From an uncultured Pseudomonadota bacterium (GTDB lineage Bacteria > Myxococcota_A > UBA796 > SXON01), in NCBI GenBank assembly GCA_903921785.1, contig CAIXRH010000181.1, positions 1 to 64,000 on the forward strand: DNA of 64,000 nt, written 5' to 3'. The position numbers and the translations under genes are program-made. The notes below the pieces were generated by a model, which was given only the letters and a program-made list of their open reading frames with translations, had not been told where the DNA came from and searched no databases. Shown here in pieces: positions 50,540 through 59,441 of the stretch (the first letter of the stretch is position 1; every line of letters begins with the position of its first letter).

Positions 50540-53056
50540 TCAGTCCTCCGCGCCCGGGTCCCCCTTCAGCGCGGGATCGAGCGCCGGGGTGGCCCGATCG
50601 TCGCTCACCGGCGGCTCCACGTCGAGGTCCCCCTCCGGCTCCGCCGCGTTTCCCGCCGTTCCCGCCGGAGCGAGCGGGGGCAGCGACCACTCTTCGCCGA
50701 GCACCGGTGGGTTGTCCTCGGCGATCCCCTCCAGCTTGGCCGGGTCCTGCTTCGGGCGAGGGAGGATGGCGACGGAGGCCACATCCACGAATTCGTCGCC
50801 CTTGTCGGTGAGGACGGTGTTGCCGGTGACCCCTTGCCACGAGACCCGGATCACGCCGTCCCCAGCCCGGGTGTACGCCGGGGCGGAGACGCGAAAAGTG
50901 TCGGAGACGGCATGGCCGATCTTCCAGTTCCACATCCGCAGCGCGCCCATCAGGGGCGTCCACTTCACCTGCCCTGTGCGCTTGCTCGCCACGAGCTGGG
51001 CCACGAGCGTCCACGCGTCGTTGATCTGGCGCTCGGCGCGCCAATCACACTGGACCCAGACCTCTTCCGCGGGGATCGCTTCAGCCTGCTCCGCGCGGCA
51101 ACCGAGCAGGGAGAGCTCTCCGCCGCCCCACGAGGCGATCGCCGCTCGGTCATCGGGGTGTTGGAGGCCGTCAAGCACCTGCGCCTGCCGCGCTTCGTAA
51201 CGACCGCGCACCCGGCCATACCAGGCGCGGGTCTCCTCTTGCCACCTGCCCCGCTCCTTCTGGAACTTCCGCCCCAGATCGGACTTCTCCCCCGGGTCTT
51301 CGGCCACGTCGAACACCTGGCTGGACGCTTCCCCGTAATGATCGAGGAACACGGTGTTCCCCTCCCGACGGGCGAGGCACCGATGCGAGCGCCAGCAGGA
51401 GTGGAACAAGACCCGCCCCTCCGGCGGCGGCGAGAACAACGAGCTCCCCCGAAGTTTTCCCTCGGTGACCGGGGCCCCGATGGCCTCCAGGATGGTGGGC
51501 ACGACGTCGATCTGCTGGCGATTGCCCTCGATCTTCCCGGTGCGTCCCGCCAACGCCTCCTTCCCGACCATCACGAACGGGATGTGAAGCCCCTCCTCGT
51601 AGATCGTCAGGTCGTGCTGATAGCGGCCGTGCTCGCCAAACCCCTCGCCGTGATCGCCGAGGATCACGAACAGCGTGTGGTCCGCGAGACCGCGCTGTTC
51701 GTAGGCGCGGATGAGGCGGCCCGTGAAGTCGTCGACATATCGGACGGCGTTGAGGTACTTCTCGAGGCGCCCACCGATCCCCGGAAAGTCCAGGAGCTGC
51801 ACGTGCTTGGGCAGCGTGTAGTCATGGTGGGACGCCAGGGTGAGGTAGGTGGCGAAGAACGGCTTCTCCGGCGCCTCCTGCGACCATTCCAGGCCCGGCG
51901 CGAGCATCGAGCGGTCGTCGATCCCGAAGTAGTTGTTCTTCTCCCAGATGGGCTGGGAGAGAGTGTCCCGACTACGGAAATGTTCGTACCCCATCTGGTG
52001 CACGAGATCCACGCGGTCTTCGAAGTCTTCTCGGGCAGGCTGGAAGAACGCGGTGCGGTACCCCTGCCCCCGCAGCATCCCGGGGAGACAGTTCCCCGGG
52101 AGTCCGCCGGGCTTGGCCTCCCGCGCGTCGCCCACGAGGTTGGGCCAGTCCCCGCAGAGGGTGGTGATGAGCGCCTTGGTCGTGTGGGTGACCGCGGCGT
52201 ACATGTTCGTGGCGTACACCCCCTCCCCTGCGTACTTCACAAGGTTCGGCGTGGTCTTGAGCTCAGGTTCGTAGAGCGTGGTGCGGTTGGCCCCCACGCT
52301 CTCCATCAGGATCACCACCACATTGTACGGCTGAGCAGGCGCGCCGATCTTCACCGGCACGAGGTCCGCCGGATCGGGGACCGTGAACACGTCCTGCCGA
52401 CGATCCATCGCTTCCCAGAAGAGCTTCTCGGCGATGGTGGGCTGGAGGTCCCGCACCGCCTTGCTCGGCTTCACCCGCCCCTGGGACTCAAACCAGATCA
52501 CGGGGAGGAGGGCGAGGATCCACAGGCGGGAGTACCAGGTGCGGGTCTCACGCTTCGGAGTCCACACCACGGGGAGCAAGGTGAGGCTGACCAGGCCGAG
52601 CACGGCGTAGACGTGCCAGGGCCGAAGCTCACTCTTGATGACCGGCCAGACCCGGGCGAAGTCCTCCACGCCAAACAGGATCGTGTCGAGGTCCGTGCGC
52701 CCGCCGGTGACCAGGAAGAAGTTCAGGTCGGCGAGGGTGGGCGCGAGCACCAGCATGATGCAGACATGGAGGAGCACGCGCAGGACGCTGCGCCAACGCC
52801 GCCACGGCACGCGGCCGAGGAGGACGAAGACCATGACCCAGACGCCCCAGAACTCCATCTCGCCGATCTGCACCGAGAGCGTGTCCCAACCCTGCGGCGG
52901 CGAGGTCCGCTGCTTCATCACGAAGATGCGGCCGCCCACGAGCACGAGGAAGGGCACCAACGAGCCCACCCCATACACCCACGCCTCGCGCACGGTCGGG
53001 GTGAGCCAGTCCAAGAATCGGAGGACCCGAAGGGCCCAGGTGCGCGCTCGGATCAA
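50540..53056 (-). CDS. Membrane sulfatase-fold protein, LtaS/phosphoglycerol-transferase-like
   Basis: N-terminal TM segments; YNVVVILMESVGANRTTL; VTHTTKALITTLCGDWPN; FFATYLTLASHHDYTLP; VILGDHGEGFGEHGRYQHDLTIYEEGLHIPFVM. Confidence 0.85.
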   Translation of the reverse strand: MIRARTWALRVLRFLDWLTPTVREAWVYGVGSLVPFLVLVGGRIFVMKQRTSPPQGWDTLSVQIGEMEFWGVWVMVFVLLGRVPWRRWRSVLRVLLHVCIMLVLAPTLADLNFFLVTGGRTDLDTILFGVEDFARVWPVIKSELRPWHVYAVLGLVSLTLLPVVWTPKRETRTWYSRLWILALLPVIWFESQGRVKPSKAVRDLQPTIAEKLFWEAMDRRQDVFTVPDPADLVPVKIGAPAQPYNVVVILMESVGANRTTLYEPELKTTPNLVKYAGEGVYATNMYAAVTHTTKALITTLCGDWPNLVGDAREAKPGGLPGNCLPGMLRGQGYRTAFFQPAREDFEDRVDLVHQMGYEHFRSRDTLSQPIWEKNNYFGIDDRSMLAPGLEWSQEAPEKPFFATYLTLASHHDYTLPKHVQLLDFPGIGGRLEKYLNAVRYVDDFTGRLIRAYEQRGLADHTLFVILGDHGEGFGEHGRYQHDLTIYEEGLHIPFVMVGKEALAGRTGKIEGNRQQIDVVPTILEAIGAPVTEGKLRGSSLFSPPPEGRVLFHSCWRSHRCLARREGNTVFLDHYGEASSQVFDVAEDPGEKSDLGRKFQKERGRWQEETRAWYGRVRGRYEARQAQVLDGLQHPDDRAAIASWGGGELSLLGCRAEQAEAIPAEEVWVQCDWRAERQINDAWTLVAQLVASKRTGQVKWTPLMGALRMWNWKIGHAVSDTFRVSAPAYTRAGDGVIRVSWQGVTGNTVLTDKGDEFVDVASVAILPRPKQDPAKLEGIAEDNPPVLGEEWSLPPLAPAGTAGNAAEPEGDLDVEPPVSDDRATPALDPALKGDPGAED

Positions 53057-53109
53057 CTCTACCGCCGCCGTTGAGCGCGCGCGCGTAACCGAAAGGATAC
53101 GACAACGGC

Positions 53110-54126
53110 ATGCAACTGTTGGTCGGAAATCCGACGGCGCAGTCCGGGCGCAACGCTCGCCGGATCGACGAAGCCCGCCGTCTCCTCCATCTCGCGGGGG
53201 TGGACCACGACTTCCTCCCCACCCGCCCCGCCGGGCAGACCGTCGCCGACGTGGCGAGGGCCCTCTCGGGCGGCGCGTACACCGCCGTCATCGCGATGGG
53301 CGGGGACGGCACCTTCGCCGAGGTCGCCAAGGGCCTCCTCCGCGCCGGCGCGACGATCCCGCTCGCGATGCTCCCCACCGGCACGGCGAACGACCAGGGC
53401 AAGTCGTTCGGGATGGAGAGCTCCGCCGCCGCCCTCCCCCGAAACGTGGAGATCGTCGCCGCCGGCCACACCACCCCGTTCGACGCGGGCCGGATCACCG
53501 CCTACGGCGCGGTGGACGATGAGCTCGGACAGGACTACTTCTTCGACAGCGCCGGCTGGGGCTTCTCGGCGTTGGTCCTTCGGATGCGCAACGAAGACCG
53601 CAAGCTCGTCGGGGGCATCCCGCTGCTCCGGGAGCTCTACCGGGATCACGCGGTGTACGCCGGCGCCGTGGTGCGGGCCCTGGCGCTCTCGGCGGTGCAC
53701 GAGCAGCCCTTCGAGGCCGAGGTGCACACCTCCGCCGGCGCCACGTTCTTCGAGGACCTCCTCGATCTGGTGGTGAAGAACACCCGGGTGTACGCGGGGA
53801 GCTGGGTATTGGACCCGACGGGCTCCCCGGAGGACGGGGAGATGGACCTCGTGCCCTTCCGCGGGCGCGAGGAGATGATCACCCGGAGCGTGGTGCACCT
53901 GGAGCAGGTCCCGTTGCAGGAACGTCACCTGGCGGCGGTCGGCCGGCCGCTCTCCGAGGGGCTCCGTTCTTCCTGGTTCGACGTACATCTCCGCCCCCGA
54001 CCGTTGGCGCAGGCGCCCGAAGCCCAGCTCGACGGCGAGGAGTGGATCCGCGCCGAACGGTACCGGATCGACGTCATCCGCCACGCGCTGCGCCTGGTGG
54101 TCCCGGTCGCGATTGAGGGACCGTGA
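53110..54126 (+). CDS. Diacylglycerol/lipid kinase family protein
   Basis: LLVGNPTAQSGRNARR; VIAMGGDGTFAEVAKGLL; MLPTGTANDQGKSFG. Confidence 0.9.
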   Translation: MQLLVGNPTAQSGRNARRIDEARRLLHLAGVDHDFLPTRPAGQTVADVARALSGGAYTAVIAMGGDGTFAEVAKGLLRAGATIPLAMLPTGTANDQGKSFGMESSAAALPRNVEIVAAGHTTPFDAGRITAYGAVDDELGQDYFFDSAGWGFSALVLRMRNEDRKLVGGIPLLRELYRDHAVYAGAVVRALALSAVHEQPFEAEVHTSAGATFFEDLLDLVVKNTRVYAGSWVLDPTGSPEDGEMDLVPFRGREEMITRSVVHLEQVPLQERHLAAVGRPLSEGLRSSWFDVHLRPRPLAQAPEAQLDGEEWIRAERYRIDVIRHALRLVVPVAIEGP

Positions 54127-55757
54127 ACACGTGGTTGGAGCTCCACGTCGACGACGTGCTGCTCTCGCTCGATCCCGGCGCCTGGCCGGAGGTGGCGGCG
54201 CTGCTCGACGGCGCGGCGCGCGCCGCGGAAGCCGAAGGCGGGCGGCTGTCGTTCCGGGTCCGGGCCGCCTTCGCAGAGGGAGATCGTACGGGCTTCCTCC
54301 GCGGCCTGATGGCGCGTGGGCACGAGGTGGGGGCCCACGCGCACGGAAAGGACCTCGACGCCGCCGTGGCGGCGCTGCGAGGAGCGGGCATCGCTCCTTC
54401 GGTCTTCGCGCCCGGCCTCGTGCAGGCCGGCGTCGCGGGCGAGGCGGCGCTGGTGGCCCGGGCCGTCGCGCTGGGCGCGACCGGGATCACCGATCGCCTG
54501 GAACTGCGGCGGTGGACCTACCAGGGGTGGCTGCCGCGGCGGCACCCCGCCGGCCCCTGGATGCTCGACGTCTCGGTGTCGCCGTGGGCGTGGGGCGTGA
54601 TCCGCGACGGCCCGGAGGGGCCCGAGCCCACCCACGCCCTCGACTGGGCCGCCCTGGATCGATGCGCGCGCGTGCAGGCGCGCTGGCGCGCGCCCGCGGG
54701 ACGAACCCCCTTCTTCGGCGCCACCTTCCACGAGCACGATCTCTGCCCCCCTCGCGCCCTCGCCCCGTCAGACCCCAGCTTCGACGGGCTTCGTCGCTGG
54801 GTGGCGGCGTGGAAGCCGGGGCCGAGTACGTCCTCCGCAGTAGGCCCCGAGGTGGAGGGAGCCGCGCCGGCGGGAGCTGCCGGGGCGCCCGACGGCCTGC
54901 CGGCGCCGCCCCCGTCCACCCCACCCCGGCTCCACCTCCCCTGGCCTCGCCGCGCCCCCGATCCCACGGATCGCCACCCCCTCCTCCATGCCGCGCTCCG
55001 CCGCACCCGCGCCGCCGCGCTCACCTGGGCGGGCGCCCGCTTCGGCGCCCACGAGCTGCCGCCGCATCAGGTGATCCGCGGCGCCACACCCCGCGCCACA
55101 GTCGTCTGCGTCCACGCAGGGGAAGGCGGCCTGGTCGAGCGGCTGCGCTTCCTCGGCCTCGGTGACGAGGGCTTCGGCCCCGACGTCGACCTCTGGCTCT
55201 ACGCCCGCCGCCCCGCTGGCTGGGCGGCCCCCGGCAACCCGGCGCACGTAGACGACGCCCGGCGGGTGCTCGCGGCCGCGGCCCGGTCGGGGCTGCCGGT
55301 GATCGTGCTGACGTGGAGCGGCGGCTGCGTCCCGGGCGCACGCGCGATCCTCGAGCTTGCTGAGGCCGAACCTGCGCTCTGCGCCCGGGTCGCCGCCCTG
55401 GTGGACGTGGAGGGGCCGCCCGACCGGCTCGCCCTGGTCAAACCGGGTGCCGACGCTGAGTGGGCCGCCTTCTCCCCCCATGACGATGCGCCTTGGGTGG
55501 GTCGCGAGCTCGTCGCCCTGCTCCCCGAGCTGGCCCGCCTCCCCTCCCCTCCGGAGTACCACCGATGGCAGGGTCGGCCGGACCACGTACACGGCGAATG
55601 TACGCTGCACGCGGATGTGGCGATGGCCGCCGCGCGGGCGGCGGGCCTGCGCGCGGAGCTGGTCCGCGTCGACGGCGAGATCGGGCGCCAAGGGGGGCGA
55701 TGGAGCGCTTCGCTCGCCGAGATCCTCGATCGTGTCGCTCGCGAGGCGCGGCGGTGA
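54123..55757 (+). CDS. Two-domain protein: NodB/polysaccharide-deacetylase-like N-terminus plus alpha/beta-hydrolase-like C-terminus
   Basis: FLRGLMARGHEVGAHAHGKDLDAAVAAL; Pro-rich linker; VIVLTWSGGCVPGARAILELAE; ATGA overlap with kinase. Confidence 0.6.
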   Translation: MNTWLELHVDDVLLSLDPGAWPEVAALLDGAARAAEAEGGRLSFRVRAAFAEGDRTGFLRGLMARGHEVGAHAHGKDLDAAVAALRGAGIAPSVFAPGLVQAGVAGEAALVARAVALGATGITDRLELRRWTYQGWLPRRHPAGPWMLDVSVSPWAWGVIRDGPEGPEPTHALDWAALDRCARVQARWRAPAGRTPFFGATFHEHDLCPPRALAPSDPSFDGLRRWVAAWKPGPSTSSAVGPEVEGAAPAGAAGAPDGLPAPPPSTPPRLHLPWPRRAPDPTDRHPLLHAALRRTRAAALTWAGARFGAHELPPHQVIRGATPRATVVCVHAGEGGLVERLRFLGLGDEGFGPDVDLWLYARRPAGWAAPGNPAHVDDARRVLAAAARSGLPVIVLTWSGGCVPGARAILELAEAEPALCARVAALVDVEGPPDRLALVKPGADAEWAAFSPHDDAPWVGRELVALLPELARLPSPPEYHRWQGRPDHVHGECTLHADVAMAAARAAGLRAELVRVDGEIGRQGGRWSASLAEILDRVAREARR

Positions 55758-55848
55758 GCGCCCGGGGAAGGGCAGCGGGCCCGGCGCCTCGCCCAGATGG
55801 TCGGCCCCTCCCCTCGACATCGCCCCGGCCCGCCCATAAACGGCGCCG

Positions 55849-57897
55849 ATGCGCAACCTCCTCGTCCTCCTCTTCGTCGCCTGCACGCCCAAGCCCGCGC
55901 CCCCGGTGGAGAACGCCGCCCCGCCGCCGCCCCCGCCGCCGCCGGCCTGGGCCACCGATCTGCTGAGCTCGATGGACCCGAGCGTGGACGCATGTAGCGA
56001 CTTCTACCAGTACGCCTGCGGCTCCTGGATCAAGGCCACGCCGCTGCCGGCTGACAAGCCCGCCTGGGGCCGCAGCTTCTCCACCATCCGCGACCGGAAC
56101 CTCGCCACCCTGCGCACGATCGTGGAAGAGTCCGCCGCCAACCCGGGTGCGAAGGACGCCGACTGGCAGAAGATGGGCGACACCTACAAGAGCTGTATGG
56201 ACGAGCCGGCCGTCGAGGTCGCCGGCGTCACGCCGTTGCAGCCCTGGTTCGACCAGATCGCCAAGGTGAAGGACGTGAAGGGCTTCATGCGCACCTCCGG
56301 CACGCTCTCCGCCGCGGGCGTGGGCGGGCTCGTGGAGTGGGGCGTCGAGGGCGACTTCAAGGACCCCAACACCAACATCCTCTACCTGGGCGAGGCGGGC
56401 CTCACCCTGCCCGACAAGGACTACTACGCCCCGAAGGACGACAAGGGCAAGGCCACGCTCACCGCCTTCCAGGCCCACGTCGAGAAGATGCTCGCGCTCG
56501 CGGGCGACAAGCCGGCCGACGCCAAGACCGAGGCCGCCAACATCGTCGCCTTCGAGACCAAGCTGGCGGACGCCTGGGTCGACAAGGCCACCCTTCGCGA
56601 TCCGGACAAGAGCTACCATAAGATCGATCGCGACGGGCTGGTGAAGCTCACCCCGAAGCTCGACTGGGGCGGCTGGCTCGACAACCTCGGCATGGGCAAG
56701 GCGACCGCCCTCTCGGTGGACTCCCCGGACACCCTGAAGAAGTTCGAGACCATCGTCGCCGCCACCCCGATGCCCACGCTCAAGGCGTGGCTGCGGTTCA
56801 AGGCGCTGCACTCGATGGCGCCGAGCCTGAACAAGGCGGTGTTCGACGAAGACTTCGACATGTTCCAGCGCACGCTGATCGGTCGCCAGCAGCCCGAAGA
56901 TCGGTGGAAGCGCTGCCTCGGCACGGTCAACGGCGTCGTCGGCGAGGTGGCCGGCCGCTACTACGTCGAGAAGGCGTTCCCGGGCGACAGCAAGGAGGTC
57001 GCCCGCTCCATGCTCACCGACATCCAGGCCGCCTTCGTGGCCGGCCTGCCGACCCTGGCGTGGATGGACGACCCGACGCGCGAGCGCGCCCGCGAGAAGT
57101 CGTCGAAGATCACCAAGAAGATCGGCTACCCGGACGCCTGGCGTGACTACAGCCAGCTCACCGTGAAGCCGGGCGACTTCGCGGGCACCGTGATGGCCGG
57201 CACCGCCTTCGAGAGCCGCCGCAACCTGGTGAAGGTCGGCAAGCCGGTGGACAAGACCGAGTGGTACATGACCCCCCAGGTGGTCAACGCCTACTACAAT
57301 CCCCTGAACAACGAGTTCGCCTACCCGGCGGGCATCCTCCAGGCGCCGTTCTTCGACCGCTCCTTCCCGTCCGCCCGCAACTACGGCGGCATCGGCGCCG
57401 TCATGGGCCATGAGCTCTCCCACGGCTTTGACGATCAAGGCCGGAAGTTCGACGGCGACGGCAAGCTCACCGAGTGGTGGACCCCCGAGGTGAGCACCCG
57501 CTTCGAGGAGCGCACGAAGTGTGTGGTCTCCGAGTTCGACGCGTTCACCATCAACGACGGAACGCACGTGAAGGGCGATCTCACCCTCGGCGAGAACATC
57601 GGCGATCTCGGCGGCGTCCGCACCGCCTACCGCGCGTTCCAGGGAACGCCGGGAGCGAAGGAGCCCACGGGCATCCAGGGGATGACCCAGGACCAGCTCT
57701 TCTTCGTCAGCTACGCGCAGAACTGGTGCTCGGTCCAGTCCGACGCCTACGAGCACATGATCGCCACGAGCAACCCGCACAGTCCCAACCGGTTCCGCGT
57801 CATCGGCCCGCTCCAGAACCTCCCGGAATTCCACAAGGCGTTCAACTGCGCGGAGGGCACCCCGATGCACCCGAAGAACACCTGCGAGGTCTGGTAG
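55849..57897 (+). CDS. M13 family metalloendopeptidase (neprilysin/PepO-like)
   Basis: CSDFYQYACGSWIKATPLPADKPAWG; GAVMGHELSHGFDDQGRKFDGDG; NIGDLGGVRTAYRAF; lipobox LLFVAC. Confidence 0.95.
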   Translation: MRNLLVLLFVACTPKPAPPVENAAPPPPPPPPAWATDLLSSMDPSVDACSDFYQYACGSWIKATPLPADKPAWGRSFSTIRDRNLATLRTIVEESAANPGAKDADWQKMGDTYKSCMDEPAVEVAGVTPLQPWFDQIAKVKDVKGFMRTSGTLSAAGVGGLVEWGVEGDFKDPNTNILYLGEAGLTLPDKDYYAPKDDKGKATLTAFQAHVEKMLALAGDKPADAKTEAANIVAFETKLADAWVDKATLRDPDKSYHKIDRDGLVKLTPKLDWGGWLDNLGMGKATALSVDSPDTLKKFETIVAATPMPTLKAWLRFKALHSMAPSLNKAVFDEDFDMFQRTLIGRQQPEDRWKRCLGTVNGVVGEVAGRYYVEKAFPGDSKEVARSMLTDIQAAFVAGLPTLAWMDDPTRERAREKSSKITKKIGYPDAWRDYSQLTVKPGDFAGTVMAGTAFESRRNLVKVGKPVDKTEWYMTPQVVNAYYNPLNNEFAYPAGILQAPFFDRSFPSARNYGGIGAVMGHELSHGFDDQGRKFDGDGKLTEWWTPEVSTRFEERTKCVVSEFDAFTINDGTHVKGDLTLGENIGDLGGVRTAYRAFQGTPGAKEPTGIQGMTQDQLFFVSYAQNWCSVQSDAYEHMIATSNPHSPNRFRVIGPLQNLPEFHKAFNCAEGTPMHPKNTCEVW

Positions 57898-57927
57898 GTC
57901 GATCGGTCGGAAACCGACGACGGCGGC

Positions 57928-58014
57928 CGCCCGGCGAAGCCGGGCGCCGGGTGCTGCACGGCTCGCTGCGCTCGGTCCTTCGGACCGGCCGGCCGGCGGC
58001 CGTCCGCCGTTCCG
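57928..58014. repeat. Strong hairpins plus repeat family B copy 2 between convergent genes (possible bidirectional terminator)
   Basis: CGCCCGGC-GAA-GCCGGGCG (57928-57946); CGGTCC-TTC-GGACCG (57973-57987). Confidence 0.65.
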
Positions 58015-58057
58015 CCCCCTGCCGCGGGGGCCGCGGCGGCGGTAGACGGGAGGGCGG

Positions 58058-58936
58058 TCAGCCTCCCCCGCCCGGCAACATCCCTTGCGCGACGAGGAAC
58101 CCCGTCACCAGCCGGCTCCACCGCTGCCCGTCTGCGTCCCGCATCGCCACGTGACCGGCGTGCGGGAAGAGCTCGACGGTGTGCGGTCCCGCCAGCGCGT
58201 CGCCCACCCGCCGGGTGTCCTCGGGGCGGACCCGCTCGTCCGCGTCGCCCGCGAGGAGGAGCGTGGGCGCCGTCACGCCGCGAGCGTACTCGGCAGGGTT
58301 CAGGGCGAAGCCGTCGAACCCAAGCTCCAACCCGCCGAAGAGCACCAGGAGCTCGGCGCCCGGCCAGCGCGGGAGGTGGAGCTTCTCGAACCGGTTGCCG
58401 ACCGTCCGCACGAGGTTGTCATACGGGTTCTCGAGCACCAGCGCGTTCGCGTGCAGCCCCTCCGCCCCGACCGCGCGCAGGATCGCCGCCGAGCCCATGC
58501 TCTGGCCGAAGAGCAGCACCCTTCCCCGCGGCGCATCCCCATCCACCGCGCCGCGCACCGTGTCGGCCTCTCGCCACCCGAGCGTCGTCCCGGTCTGCTC
58601 GCTCCCACCCGAGTTCGGGAAGTCGACGCAGACCGCCGTGAACCCGCGCGCCTGGAACCACGCCGCCTCGTCGAGCACGTTCGACGCGCTCCCGCCGTAG
58701 CCGTGGAACAAGAAGACGGTATCAGGCCCGCGGCCCGGCAGCCGCCACGCGAACGTGCTCCCGTAGTGGACCTCCTCGGCGTCGAGATGCCGCCGCTCCG
58801 GCGTCGTCCAGTGATGACCGGGGCGGAGGTGCGTCGCGGCCCAGGCGAACCCGGCGAGCGCCGCCAGCGCGAGCGCCGCGGAGGCGAGCGCGCCCGCCGC
58901 GAGCCGACGGAGCCGCCGCGGCCAGCGCGTGCTCAC
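58058..58936 (-). CDS. Alpha/beta hydrolase (membrane-anchored)
   Basis: VFLFHGYGGSASNVLDEAAWFQARGFTAVCVDFPNSGGSEQT; LFGQSMGSAAIL; LLLAGDADERVRPEDTRRV; HAGHVAM. Confidence 0.9.
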   Translation of the reverse strand: MSTRWPRRLRRLAAGALASAALALAALAGFAWAATHLRPGHHWTTPERRHLDAEEVHYGSTFAWRLPGRGPDTVFLFHGYGGSASNVLDEAAWFQARGFTAVCVDFPNSGGSEQTGTTLGWREADTVRGAVDGDAPRGRVLLFGQSMGSAAILRAVGAEGLHANALVLENPYDNLVRTVGNRFEKLHLPRWPGAELLVLFGGLELGFDGFALNPAEYARGVTAPTLLLAGDADERVRPEDTRRVGDALAGPHTVELFPHAGHVAMRDADGQRWSRLVTGFLVAQGMLPGGGG

Positions 58937-59409
58937 CCGGGCGGCTCCGCGACATCGAACTCCACCCGCACCCGGTCCTGGAGCCGGAGCTGCCCGAAGA
59001 GCGCCGAGTAGGGCTTGATGCCCCAGCGGCTCGGCGCGAGCTCCGCGTTGCCCCGCACCCGGCCGCCCTCCCGGACGATCACCACCTCGAGCGGGGCGGT
59101 GCGCCCGGCGAGCTGGAGCATGCCCCGCACGGACGTCGCCCCGACCTCACCGCGGAACACGATCTCCGGGTGGTGCGCCACGTCGAGCACCTTGTCTCGG
59201 GTCGTCGCTTCGATGTCCCGGTGATCGCGGTCGCTCATCGGCTCGACGCGGCCGCCGACCACCTTGCCCCACACCGTCAACGTGGCCGCGGCGATCCGCA
59301 CCTCCACCGCTCCGCTTTGGACCGCAACCCGCGGCTCCACGCGGAACACGAGGTCGTGGGCGATGGGGGAGAAGAGGCTCTTGTCCTTGAAGGTGAAGAT
59401 CTGGAGCAC
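58933..59409 (-). CDS. YceI-like protein
   Basis: AHDLVFRVEP; ATTRDKVLDVAHHPEIVFRGEV; VRGMLQLAGRTAPLEVVI. Confidence 0.75.
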   Translation of the reverse strand: MLQIFTFKDKSLFSPIAHDLVFRVEPRVAVQSGAVEVRIAAATLTVWGKVVGGRVEPMSDRDHRDIEATTRDKVLDVAHHPEIVFRGEVGATSVRGMLQLAGRTAPLEVVIVREGGRVRGNAELAPSRWGIKPYSALFGQLRLQDRVRVEFDVAEPPG

Positions 59410-59441
59410 GGAGGATCGCTAACGCGCCGACCGGGGCGCGC

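Noticed and set aside
55438-57870. 810 aa - strand ORF
   Set aside because: Antisense to a full M13 peptidase with intact motifs.
57961-57990. Resemblance of gctcgctgcgctcggtccttcggaccg to the pMB1/pUC ori-proximal sequence
   Set aside because: Similarity is short, explained by the palindrome, and followed by no origin or plasmid features; not evidence of vector or plasmid.
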